In this document: positions 1-7,554 of the stretch, piece after piece | Layout: each line of letters opens with the position of its first letter | Numbering within the stretch: the stretch's first letter is position 1 | Assembly: GCA_023404955.1 (NCBI GenBank) | Contig: JAEXZY010000112.1 | Coordinates: 1 to 10,484 of the forward strand | Length of the DNA: 10,484 bases | Origin: Actinomycetes bacterium | GTDB taxonomy: Bacteria > Actinomycetota > Actinomycetes > Mycobacteriales > Mycobacteriaceae | Direction: 5' to 3' | Notes under the pieces: generated by a model | Seen by the model: only the letters and a program-made list of their open reading frames with translations | Database searches by the model: none | What the model was told of the DNA's origin: nothing | Program-made: the position numbers and the translations under genes

Positions 1-32
1 CCCCCCCCCCCCCCCCCGCCCCCCCCCCCCGC
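1..32. repeat. Poly-C tract at the window edge
   Basis: Seen directly: 17 C, a single G at 18, 12 more C, then GC. A homopolymer of this size is unusual even in high-GC mycobacterial DNA. It lies just upstream of espG and its plus-strand reading as CCC codons is in frame with espG. It could be a true tract prone to slippage, or an artefact at the end of a contig or at a low-quality join; the sequence alone does not decide. Confidence 0.8.
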
Positions 33-83
33 TCTCGGTTTGACCCACACAGGACGCACACCCGTCGACCAACCCGACACACC

Positions 84-91
84 GGAGAAGG
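84..91 (+). promoter_or_regulatory. Ribosome binding site deciding the espG start
   Basis: The run GGAGAAGG is a strong Shine-Dalgarno match 11 bases before the ATG at 103. The alternative TTG start at 40 has only the C tract before it and no purine-rich site, so this run favours the ATG. Confidence 0.5.
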
Positions 92-102
92 ACCCGCTGG
101 CG

Positions 103-1029
103 ATGATCCCCGCACGAAGCACCGAACACGTCGGCGACGTGACGGTCAACCTGCACGGCATGTGGATGCTGCAAGCGATGCTCGACATCGCCACCGTGGC
201 GCCAGAACTGAGCGCGGTACCGTACGGAGCCCCGCGTGAGAGCACCTGGATCTCCGGTGACCCCCGCATCGAGCAGCTTCAGGCCGCGGGAGTAGTCGGT
301 CAGGACGGGCACGTCATCACGCAGGTCGCGGCCCGCATGCGCGTTCTGGCCGCCCCTGATGTCGAGGTGGCCATACTCATTGCGCGAGGGGCGTTGTCGT
401 GGAAGGGCCGCATCGACGTCAACGACCCGGCCACCTGGCGGCGCGACATTCCCGACAATCAGCTACAGATCGTGCTCGCGCGCCGTGACGGTCGCTGGGT
501 GTCGGCGGCGCGAGCTGGTGACGACATCACCATCGACGACGTGAGATTCGACGGCGGGTCGGCTGCATGGTTGCGCGACGTCCTGGTCGAGCAGCTCAAC
601 GCCGTGCACCCCGTCGAGGCCTCCCGCATCGAACCACTGAACCTGCCCTATGAGGACATCGTGAGCGCTGCGGCGCAGCGCGCCGATGCCGGCGACGACC
701 CACAACGCGAACTTCCGTTGCGGGCCTTGGGAATTCCACCGGCAGCTCTCGCCGAGCTGGGTGCGCTACTCGACGAGCCCGTTGTGGAGGCCGTGGTGTA
801 CGCCCGGGTTCACACCGATGCCCGCAGCAACACCAGCGCCACGGCCCTCAATATCCGCGACACCGACGCCGGCCGGGTCGTGCTGTACCAGATGCTTGCA
901 CCTCGGGGATCCACCCAAGACTGGATGGTGATAGCGCCCGGATCGCCAGGCCAGATCCTGCAGGGGATTCAGGCGGTGCTGAGCAGCGTGAATGCGCGTG
1001 ACTGGGAAAATCACGAACGCTTCGCCTAA
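103..1029 (+). CDS. espG: EspG, ESX secretion-associated PE/PPE chaperone
   Basis: EspG proteins are cytosolic chaperones that bind the tip of PE-PPE heterodimers, keep them soluble and give each ESX system its substrate specificity. From the ATG at 103 the product is about 308 residues, slightly longer than most of the family (about 270-300). The N-terminal pattern DVTVNLHGMWMLQAM fits the start of the EspG fold, as does a C-terminal WMVIAPGSPGQILQGI segment near residues 268-283. The identification also rests on position directly before an EspI-like gene and eccD, as in ESX-2 loci. A TTG at 40 would add 21 residues, and the frame stays open through the C tract to the window edge; I chose 103 for its Shine-Dalgarno run and closeness to the conserved region. 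Known of the family: function. Inferred: that it serves PE/PPE partners encoded upstream of the window. The family diverges strongly, so sequence evidence alone is moderate. Confidence 0.85.
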   Translation: MIPARSTEHVGDVTVNLHGMWMLQAMLDIATVAPELSAVPYGAPRESTWISGDPRIEQLQAAGVVGQDGHVITQVAARMRVLAAPDVEVAILIARGALSWKGRIDVNDPATWRRDIPDNQLQIVLARRDGRWVSAARAGDDITIDDVRFDGGSAAWLRDVLVEQLNAVHPVEASRIEPLNLPYEDIVSAAAQRADAGDDPQRELPLRALGIPPAALAELGALLDEPVVEAVVYARVHTDARSNTSATALNIRDTDAGRVVLYQMLAPRGSTQDWMVIAPGSPGQILQGIQAVLSSVNARDWENHERFA

Positions 1030-1145
1030 TTACTGAGCGCCTGGCAATTTTGTACCGAACTTTCTTCTTTGGGCGTAGTTAACCGGTATTCGGCGGCCCT
1101 ACGATTGCATCAATAGTTGTTCTTCAAGCCATTGGGGTGGTTTTC
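1030..1145 (+). promoter_or_regulatory. AT-richer intergenic gap, possible promoter for the espI-eccA block
   Basis: This is the only sizeable gap inside the ESX cluster and is visibly richer in A and T than its surroundings. TACGAT at 1100-1105 fits the mycobacterial -10 pattern TANNNT, with TAGTTA at 1076-1081 as a weak -35 candidate at an 18-base spacing. GGGGTGG at 1134-1140 serves as ribosome binding site for the following gene. No terminator hairpin was found. The promoter assignment is inference from weak motifs. Confidence 0.3.
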
Positions 1146-2666
1146 ATGAGCATGGATCCAGATTTTCAGGCGCGGTATCTCGACGAGCGCGACGCCGACG
1201 AGGGCACTCCCGGCTGGAGTGTGGAGCACGAGCCCGACATCGGTGGCGAACCACAGGCCCCGGCGACGCCCTCGCTGCCTGAACCGACGGTGCCCTACGC
1301 CGAGCAGCGCCCAGGGTGGGCGGAGACGACACAAGCCATCGACCCGGCGGTCCTCGCAGCCGCGCGTGCCGCTCGACACTACGACGCCCCGCAGCGTCCG
1401 GCCGACGGCCGGGGCGAAGGCAGGGATGACGGACCCCGCCATCGCGGCCCCGCCACCGATGGTCGCGGTTATCAGAGTCCCGCCGTACCGGAGCGCAGCG
1501 AACTGGCTCAACCGTCGTCGGGGCCGATGTCGGCGGTCACAGACGCCGGCCAGGACATGGCCACCCGCGTCCCCGAACGTCACCGACCAACCGCTCAGTC
1601 GTTCGCAGCGCCCCGCGGCCGGGGACCGGCCGACACCGGTTACGAAGTGGCACGACGGGAGGCGCCGGCGAGCTGGGAGGCGGCCCGCGAGCTGAGCTTC
1701 GCACCGTCTCAGGCCAACGATTCGGACTTCTCGAACGCTCCGGCGCTGCGCGCTGAGGACGTCGTGGCCGCCCGCAAGCTGCCGCCCGAGATGGGTTGGC
1801 GCAAAACGGTGTACGTCGGGTCGGGCAAGACCATCAACCTGGGCGCCGGCCCTGCCGAGCAGCGTCTGCGCGAACAGATCGACCTCATCAAGACCAACAT
1901 CCCCGGCAACTACCTGATCGGCGTGGTGTGCGTGCGTGGCGGTGTCGGCAAGACACGGATGACCGCCGGCGTGGGTACTGCCTACGCCAAGTATCGGACT
2001 GAACCGGTGATCGCCATCGACGCCAACCCGACCTACGGGGCCCTGGGTCGCCTCATCGATCCGACCGCCACCGCGTCGATCCGCGACTTCCTGGCCGACG
2101 GCAACCTCAACACCTACCCGATGGCCCGCCACTACACCGGCAAGAACGGTCCGGGCCTGGAGGTGCTGGGCGCCAACCAGAACGTCGCCCACCCGTTCGA
2201 CCTGTCACCGCAGGCCTTCACCGCCGTGCTGGACCGCGTTCGCCGGTTCTACCAGCTGGCGCTCATCGACTGTGGGCCAGAGATCGAGCACCCGGTCATG
2301 CAAGCGGTGCTGTCGAAGGTCGACGCGCTGATCATCGTCGGCACGATGAACTTCGACGGCGCGGCGGCGGCGGAGACCACGATTAAGTGGCTCGCCGCGC
2401 GCAGCGAATACCAGGCGCTGCTGCGACGTTCGGCGCTCGTACTCAACGACGTCTACAACTGCGCCAACAAGGACTTCTTGGCCAAGGTGCGGGAAACCAT
2501 GGGCCAGCGGGTGGGCGGGGTGACCACCGTGCCGTGGGACAAGGACCTGCGCGACAACCCCCAGCTCGACTTCGACGCGCTGCGCCGCGACACCCAGTAC
2601 GCCTTCATGGACGTGGCGGCGTGGCTGGCTCAGGGCTTCCGCAGCGGACGGACGGCCCAGCGGTGA
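1146..2666 (+). CDS. EspI-like MinD/ParA-type ATPase of the ESX locus (Rv3888c-like position)
   Basis: Predicted 506-residue protein in two parts. Residues 1 to about 215 are rich in Pro, Ala, Arg and Gln and look disordered. The rest is a MinD/ParA-like P-loop domain preceded by the EspI-type lead-in (KTINLGAGPAEQRLREQI). The Walker A motif is RGGVGKTR at residues 264-271 (bases 1935-1958); VIAIDANP with D292 and ALIDCGPE with D375 match the next two conserved ATPase motifs. EspI in ESX-1 is linked to control of secretion at low ATP; the role of the ESX-2 type homologue is not settled. Oddity: the signature lysine expected before GGVGKT is Arg, and the second residue after the P-loop Lys is Arg. 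Start: the ATG at 1146 lies 5 bases after GGGGTGG; GTG 1137 and ATG 1152 are in frame alternatives. The gene ends by overlapping eccD by four bases, suggesting translational coupling. Family assignment is secure; exact function is not. Confidence 0.87.
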   Translation: MSMDPDFQARYLDERDADEGTPGWSVEHEPDIGGEPQAPATPSLPEPTVPYAEQRPGWAETTQAIDPAVLAAARAARHYDAPQRPADGRGEGRDDGPRHRGPATDGRGYQSPAVPERSELAQPSSGPMSAVTDAGQDMATRVPERHRPTAQSFAAPRGRGPADTGYEVARREAPASWEAARELSFAPSQANDSDFSNAPALRAEDVVAARKLPPEMGWRKTVYVGSGKTINLGAGPAEQRLREQIDLIKTNIPGNYLIGVVCVRGGVGKTRMTAGVGTAYAKYRTEPVIAIDANPTYGALGRLIDPTATASIRDFLADGNLNTYPMARHYTGKNGPGLEVLGANQNVAHPFDLSPQAFTAVLDRVRRFYQLALIDCGPEIEHPVMQAVLSKVDALIIVGTMNFDGAAAAETTIKWLAARSEYQALLRRSALVLNDVYNCANKDFLAKVRETMGQRVGGVTTVPWDKDLRDNPQLDFDALRRDTQYAFMDVAAWLAQGFRSGRTAQR

Positions 2667-4255
2667 CCTCTGTTCGTGACGCCGCGGTTAGCGCCGGGGC
2701 GGGGGAGGAAACCGAGCAGCTGCGTCAGGTGCTCGTCGCGGTCATGGTCAACGACGTCTCGATCGCGGTGCGCCTCGACGCTGCCGCAGCCATCGGCATC
2801 CAGACCCCGGCGCTGGTCGACGTGCTCAACGTCCGTCTGGCCGAGATCGGAAAGCCGCGGTTGTCGGTGCGTCCGGGAGATCCGGTCGCCGGCCGCGGCC
2901 GGTGGGCGTTGTGCTGGGTCGACGGCACACCGTTGAAACCGAAGCGCTCCTTGAGCGAGCAGGCAGTCCTCGACGGCGCCACGTTGTGGCTGCGCTTCAT
3001 CGACGACGTCGAGACACGAATTCCGGTGATCGAACACGTCACCAGCGCCATTCCCGCCGAGCTGCGCAAGCACTGGCCGTCGGTGACCCCGCCGTGGGCC
3101 GCGCGGGTCGGTGTCATCCTGGTAGCGGGCGCGACATTTCTGGTCGATGCGTTGCTGCTGCGCTGGCGCTACGGCCACGATGACTGGACCGCCAGCGCCG
3201 CTGCGGGAGTGTGTGCGCTGGTCCTGCTCATCGTCGCGGCGGTCACCGGAATCCGGTCGACGCGCAACCGCCGCGCAGCCGGCGACCTGCGCGGCGCCGA
3301 AGCCGGCCGGGCCGAGGTGTTGCGCGCTGAACTGTTCGTGGCCGACGCGTTCCTGCTCCTGGCGGCTACCACCACGGCCGTCGCGGCATCTGTGCTCATT
3401 CCCGGCCCGTTGGGCGCCGTGCACGCCGGCCTTGGCGCCGCGGTGACGCTGGCCGCGGCGATTCTCACCATGCGCTTCACCGGTCGCCACATCGCGCTGT
3501 GCACCGCGGTGGTCGTACTTAGCGTCGCGACCCTGCTCTCCGGTGTGGCGCGCATGTTGTGGGTCACCTCAGCGGTGTCGCTGTTGGGCATCGTGCTGCT
3601 GGTCAGCATCTTCTGCCTCAAGCTGACCCCCGGGTTGGCGCGCATGCTGGCCAACCTGCGGCTACCGGTGTTCCCCTCAGCCAGCGGTCGGTGGATCTTC
3701 GAGACGCGACCAGACCTTCCCAGCGCCGTGGTGGTGCCCAGCGGTACGGCGCCCACTTTGGAGGGCCCTGAATCTGTCCGCAACGTCGTCATCTCCGTCG
3801 ACCGCGCGCGCGGCTTTCAGACGGGGCTGCTCGCTGGATTCTCGATCCTGCTGGTGGTCTGCTCGACTGCACTGTGCGATCCACACGCCGACCCGCGTTG
3901 GCTGCCGCTGGTGGTTGCCGCCACCAGCGCCGGCTGCATCCTGCTGCACGCCAGGTCCTACACCGACCGCCAGCAATCGACGTTGGTGGCCGTAGCGGCA
4001 GTGGCGGTCGGCCTGGCCGTCCCGCTGCGCTACGTCCTCGAACTGTGGTCGCCGGCCGCGCTGCTGATCGGGTGCGCGTGCATGCTCGTTCTGACCGCCG
4101 CGGGGCTGGCCTTGGCGGCAATCATCCCCACCCACGTCTACAGCCCCATGTTCAAGCAGGTCGTCGAATTGACGGGCTACGTGCTCTTCGTCGCACCGTT
4201 CCCGCTGACCTTTTGGCTCATGGGTGTGTTCTCGGCGATCAGGTACCGCTCGTGA
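2663..4255 (+). CDS. eccD: EccD, ESX inner-membrane channel component
   Basis: About 530 residues. EccD is the most hydrophobic ESX core component; in known ESX-5 structures it forms dimers lining a large membrane cavity. Seen here: an N-terminal soluble domain of about 140 residues that fits the EccD ubiquitin-like domain (VAVMVNDVSIAVRLD strand pair, then LWLRFIDD near its end), followed by eleven hydrophobic segments at about residues 148-170, 181-202, 222-245, 255-273, 276-296, 298-320, 387-408, 412-433, 438-460, 464-488 and 504-526. A hydrophilic loop of about 65 residues separates segments six and seven, as usual in EccD. The start is a GTG at 2663 that overlaps the preceding TGA (GTGA); the reading frame stays open far upstream but only as a shadow of the ATPase gene. 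The end overlaps mycP by four bases. Length and topology are normal for the family, with no damage seen. Confidence 0.95.
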   Translation: MTSVRDAAVSAGAGEETEQLRQVLVAVMVNDVSIAVRLDAAAAIGIQTPALVDVLNVRLAEIGKPRLSVRPGDPVAGRGRWALCWVDGTPLKPKRSLSEQAVLDGATLWLRFIDDVETRIPVIEHVTSAIPAELRKHWPSVTPPWAARVGVILVAGATFLVDALLLRWRYGHDDWTASAAAGVCALVLLIVAAVTGIRSTRNRRAAGDLRGAEAGRAEVLRAELFVADAFLLLAATTTAVAASVLIPGPLGAVHAGLGAAVTLAAAILTMRFTGRHIALCTAVVVLSVATLLSGVARMLWVTSAVSLLGIVLLVSIFCLKLTPGLARMLANLRLPVFPSASGRWIFETRPDLPSAVVVPSGTAPTLEGPESVRNVVISVDRARGFQTGLLAGFSILLVVCSTALCDPHADPRWLPLVVAATSAGCILLHARSYTDRQQSTLVAVAAVAVGLAVPLRYVLELWSPAALLIGCACMLVLTAAGLALAAIIPTHVYSPMFKQVVELTGYVLFVAPFPLTFWLMGVFSAIRYRS

Positions 4256-5910
4256 GTTCGGTTCCCGCCTCGGTGCGCGGCGCGTCGTGCGTCGCAGCCT
4301 CCGCCCTGCTGGCCCTCGCGCCTGCCTTGGCCACCGCGCCGTCTGCAGCAGCGGTCGCCCCACCCACGATCGACCCGGCAGCGGTGCCGCCAGACGGTCC
4401 TCCGTCGCCGCCGGAACCGATGAAGCAGGGCGCCTACTGCCCGCGCGTGGGCACGCTCCCGGGCACCGACTACCGCGTGCAGCCGCGCTACCTCGACATG
4501 ATGAATCTTTCGGAGGCTTGGCAATTCGGTCGCGGCGCGGGCGTCACCGTCGCGGTCATCGACACCGGTGTTAACCCGCACCCGCGCCTGCCGAACCTCA
4601 TCCCCGGGGGCGATTACGTCTCCGACGGCGACGGCCTGCAAGACTGCGATGCCCATGGAACCATCGTCGCGTCGATCATCGGGGCCGCTCCCGCTGACGG
4701 CAAGACACCTCTGCCGCCGCAGCGCCAAACCCGCCAACCCGACAGCGTCCCCACCTCTGAGGCACCGCCACCACCGCCACCGCCACAGACGGTGATCGTT
4801 CAGGTGCCTCCGCCACCCCCGCCACCGCCACCACCGGCGCCGCCGGCGGCGTGGCGCAACGACGGTGGGGCGCTGGAGGTCCAGCTGGTCGACCACCGGG
4901 TCCCGCTGCCCCTCGACGACCCGCCACCCCCACCGGCACCGGTGATTCCGCCGCCGGACGCCTATACCGGCATCGCGCCGGACGCCGCGATCATCTCGAT
5001 CCGGCAGTCCTCTCAGGCGTTCAGCCCGGAGAACGCGTTTGGCAACGAAGACCCGGTGACCCGGCGCAAGGCCGGCGACATCGAAACGATGGCCAGGGCC
5101 GTCGTGCACGCGGCCAATATGGGCGCCAAGGTCATCAACATTTCCGAGGTGTCGTGCATGAGTGCGTTGGACGTGATCGACCAGAAAGCGCTCGGTGCCG
5201 CGATCCGCTACGCCGCGGTGGACAAGGACGCGGTCATCGTCGCGGCCGCGGGAAACACCAGTAACAAGGACTGCAAGCAGAACCCCATCTACAACCCGTT
5301 GAGCCCGAATGACTCTCGCGACTGGGCCGGGGTCTCGACGGTCGTGACCCCGGCGTGGTTTTCGGACTACGTGCTCACCGTGGGCGCGGTCGACGCCGAC
5401 GCAAACCCGTTGACCGATCTGAGCATCGCCGGTCCGTGGGTGTCGATCGCCGCGCCGGGGACGAACGTCGAGAGCCTGTCCGCGCGTGACGACGGACTGA
5501 TGAACGCCGTTGAGGGCCAGGACAAGCAGCTCGTCTCCCCGGCCGGCACGTCGTTCTCGGCCGCCATTGTGTCCGGTGTCGCGACCCTGGTGCGTGCGAA
5601 GTATCCGAATCTGACGTCGCATCAGATCATCAACCGTCTAGTGCGCACTGCTCGCCCGCCGGCCCGCGGTGTCGACAATCAGGTGGGGTTTGGGATCGTG
5701 GACCCGGTTGCGGCGTTGACCTATGACCTTCCCGACGGTGATCCCCGGCCGCCCGAACGCATCTCGGATCGACTGGTGATGCCGCCACCGCACCCTGGTC
5801 GGGACATGTCACCGGTGTGGATGGCGCTCGGTGGGATCGGTGCGGTGGGTCTGCTGTCGGCTGCTGCGGTCGGGGTCGCGGCGATCGTTCGCAAGAGGGG
5901 GGCTCAGTGA
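4252..5910 (+). CDS. mycP: MycP, membrane-anchored subtilisin-like mycosin protease
   Basis: About 552 residues. Mycosins are S8 serine proteases on the outer face of the inner membrane that cap and stabilise the ESX complex; MycP1 also cleaves EspB. Seen: a signal peptide with hydrophobic core SALLALAPALATAPSAAAVA; catalytic Asp104 in VAVIDTGV, His135 in DAHGTIVAS and Ser434 in GTSFSAA; the oxyanion Asn335 in AAAGNTSN; and a C-terminal transmembrane segment (GGIGAVGLLSAAAVGVAAIV) with a short basic tail. Between His135 and the next core strand (PDAAIISIRQ) there is an insertion with three polyproline tracts at residues 172-178, 186-195 and 224-228, matching the position of the mycosin loop insertion but very proline-rich. 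The GTG start at 4252 overlaps the eccD stop, and the stop overlaps eccE. All active-site residues are intact, so the protease is expected to be active. The length is close to that of MycP2 as I recall it. Confidence 0.97.
   Translation: MSSVPASVRGASCVAASALLALAPALATAPSAAAVAPPTIDPAAVPPDGPPSPPEPMKQGAYCPRVGTLPGTDYRVQPRYLDMMNLSEAWQFGRGAGVTVAVIDTGVNPHPRLPNLIPGGDYVSDGDGLQDCDAHGTIVASIIGAAPADGKTPLPPQRQTRQPDSVPTSEAPPPPPPPQTVIVQVPPPPPPPPPPAPPAAWRNDGGALEVQLVDHRVPLPLDDPPPPPAPVIPPPDAYTGIAPDAAIISIRQSSQAFSPENAFGNEDPVTRRKAGDIETMARAVVHAANMGAKVINISEVSCMSALDVIDQKALGAAIRYAAVDKDAVIVAAAGNTSNKDCKQNPIYNPLSPNDSRDWAGVSTVVTPAWFSDYVLTVGAVDADANPLTDLSIAGPWVSIAAPGTNVESLSARDDGLMNAVEGQDKQLVSPAGTSFSAAIVSGVATLVRAKYPNLTSHQIINRLVRTARPPARGVDNQVGFGIVDPVAALTYDLPDGDPRPPERISDRLVMPPPHPGRDMSPVWMALGGIGAVGLLSAAAVGVAAIVRKRGAQ
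4765..4938 (+). repeat. Low-complexity CCR-codon proline tracts within mycP
   Basis: Three runs of CCG/CCA/CCC codons at 4765-4785, 4807-4848 and 4921-4938 encode 7, 10 and 5 consecutive prolines, the second and third extended by Ala-Pro. The mixture of synonymous codons suggests the tracts are held at the protein level, although such DNA can also expand and contract by slippage. They sit in a surface loop of the protease domain. Confidence 0.8.
5893..5902 (+). promoter_or_regulatory. Ribosome binding site of eccE
   Basis: The purine run AAGAGGGGGG ends 4 bases before the GTG at 5907 and supports that start, which overlaps the mycP stop as GTGA. Upstream in-frame codons belong to the mycP coding region in another frame. 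Confidence 0.6.
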
Positions 5911-7502
5911 AATCGGCGTTCGCGGTGGGGCTTCGGCTCACGTGGTGGAGGGTCGTCGTGGCGTTCGTCGCGACGGTCGCACTTCTCGTTGCGGCAACGA
6001 GGCTGTGGCACGGCCCGGTCGCTCTGATCGCGCCCATCGTGGTCGCGCTCCTTGTCGACACGGCCATGCTGGTGACGTGGCGCCGGGAAACACTCGGTGT
6101 CCTCGCGCTGCGTCAGCTACGTCGGGGGGGCGCGCGTACGACGGTCACCGCACCGGTGTGTTTGCATCGGCCTCGTTGGACTGACGAGGAGGTGGCGATT
6201 CGCGGCGACGAGTACGAAGCGTTGGCGGTGGTGGCCGTCGACGGTCCCTCCCACACCCCTTCGGTGCTCGATCAGCACCGCGTGCAGTCCGGGGTTTCTC
6301 TGCCGCTGGGGGTGGTCGCGGCCGCGGTCACCCAATTCGACGTCGAGTTGGCAGGGATTGACGTGCACAGCGTGGGTCGACGACGCGCATCGGCTGACCA
6401 TCATCCGTACTCCGAGACCTACTCCGGGATCGTCGCCGACTACGGCGCGGTGGGGCAGCGCAGCACGTGGTGCGTTCTGCGCTTGCGGAGCCGCGACAAC
6501 ACCGGCGCGATCGCCGCCCGCGACTCCGTCACGGCGACCCTGGCGGCGTGTGCCCGCCGGCTGGCCGTCGAGCTCAGCGCTCACGGGTGCCCGGCGCGCC
6601 TGGTGGGCACCGCCGAGCTCGATGAACTCGACGCGGCCGTCGCGGGTCCGCTGGCAAATGGGGCCGCTGCGCGGTGGTCGGCTCTGGTGCACCCGGCAGG
6701 TGCAGTGACCAGCTACTGGGTGTCACCCGCTGACATCACCACCGCCACGCTGGACCGGCTGTGGGCACCCGACACCGACACCACCATGACCAGCGTTCAG
6801 CTGCGTCCAGGGGAGGGCGGGGTGGTCTCGGTGGGAATGCTCGTTCGCTACGCGACGGGCGGCGCACTCAAGGAACCGCCGCTGCGCGGCCTCAACCCGC
6901 TCTCCGGCCAACAAGAGGCGGCGCTGCGGGCGACGCTGCTCGAGCCTCGGGTACCAGCCCTGCGGGTGCCGCACCGCGTCTTGGCCGACGGTGAGAACTT
7001 GCGCGCACCCATCAGCGCCACGGGGGTTCTGATCGGGGCGACCGCCAAGCACCACCCGATGCTGATCCCGCTCGGCGACGCTCGTCCCGGCCGCCGCGCG
7101 CTGGTCACCGTGGCAGGGGAGCTTGCCCTGCTCGTTCAGGTCGCCCGTCGCGCTGCTGCCACGGGGTACCAGGTGGCTGTGGTGACCGACAGACCGCAGC
7201 TGTGGCGCTGCGCGGTGGCCACCGGTCTGCGGGTGGTTCGCGAGGTCCCCGACGAGCTGCCCGATGAGGGCCGCGCGATGATCGTCGTCTATGACCATGC
7301 GGGCGCGACCGGTGCGCATCCCAGTGCGGCGATCACGATGCGTGCGGTGAGCGCGGGAACGGCCAGCGTCGCCGACGTGCACCTGGAACAGGATTCCAAC
7401 AGCACTGCCGTCGTCCGCACAGCTGAGTTCCGCTACCGCGTGCAAATCGACGTGAAGTCCGAACGCAACGAGATCGCCGCCACTACCCGGCGGGCGGCGT
7501 GA
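5907..7502 (+). CDS. eccE: EccE, ESX membrane complex component
   Basis: About 531 residues. EccE lies at the periphery of the hexameric ESX membrane complex with its C-terminal domain in the cytosol. Seen: two hydrophobic segments at about residues 13-29 (RVVVAFVATVALLVAA) and 35-56 (PVALIAPIVVALLVD), a basic WRRETLG after the second, then a long soluble region. The stretch with VTQFDVELAGIDVHS and, later, RSTWCVLRLRSRDN fits the conserved EccE core. EccE length varies greatly between systems; this one is at the long end, close to EccE2 (about 537 residues as I recall). The C-terminal third resembles a degenerate Rossmann or ATPase-like fold by pattern (VTVAGELALLVQ, GYQVAVVTDRP, RAMIVVYDHAG), but no P-loop is visible, so I do not claim nucleotide binding. 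The start is a GTG overlapping mycP and preceded by a strong ribosome binding site. The gene appears intact. Confidence 0.92.
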   Translation: MKSAFAVGLRLTWWRVVVAFVATVALLVAATRLWHGPVALIAPIVVALLVDTAMLVTWRRETLGVLALRQLRRGGARTTVTAPVCLHRPRWTDEEVAIRGDEYEALAVVAVDGPSHTPSVLDQHRVQSGVSLPLGVVAAAVTQFDVELAGIDVHSVGRRRASADHHPYSETYSGIVADYGAVGQRSTWCVLRLRSRDNTGAIAARDSVTATLAACARRLAVELSAHGCPARLVGTAELDELDAAVAGPLANGAAARWSALVHPAGAVTSYWVSPADITTATLDRLWAPDTDTTMTSVQLRPGEGGVVSVGMLVRYATGGALKEPPLRGLNPLSGQQEAALRATLLEPRVPALRVPHRVLADGENLRAPISATGVLIGATAKHHPMLIPLGDARPGRRALVTVAGELALLVQVARRAAATGYQVAVVTDRPQLWRCAVATGLRVVREVPDELPDEGRAMIVVYDHAGATGAHPSAAITMRAVSAGTASVADVHLEQDSNSTAVVRTAEFRYRVQIDVKSERNEIAATTRRAA

Positions 7503-7538
7503 ACGAACGGGTCGACACCAGAGACGTTTTGACTAGGC

Positions 7539-7544
7539 AAGGGG
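7539..7544 (+). promoter_or_regulatory. Ribosome binding site of eccA
   Basis: AAGGGG lies 10 bases before the ATG at 7555. Unlike the three genes before it, eccA does not overlap its predecessor, so it needs its own initiation site in the 52-base gap. No clear promoter was seen in that gap, so cotranscription with eccE is assumed. Confidence 0.45.
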
Positions 7545-7554
7545 CACAACGGCA

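Noticed and set aside
1110..2192. 360-codon minus-strand ORF opposite the EspI-like gene
   Set aside because: The plus strand carries a clear P-loop ATPase; the minus-strand product has no coherent domain.
2387..2662. Upstream extension of the EccD frame
   Set aside because: The added residues are Arg/Gln/Gly-rich and overlap the ATPase gene in another frame; the GTG at 2663 starts right before the ubiquitin-like domain.
3874..4251. Upstream extension of the MycP frame
   Set aside because: It overlaps eccD transmembrane coding sequence and would bury the signal peptide that starts at 4252.
4765..4938. Regular CCR repeats considered as a CRISPR or tandem-repeat array
   Set aside because: They are in-frame proline codons inside mycP with no spacer structure.
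4177..5622. 481-codon minus-strand ORF opposite mycP
   Set aside because: It lies opposite an unmistakable mycosin and its product is Arg/Gly/His/Asp-rich without a recognisable domain; a GC-rich shadow.
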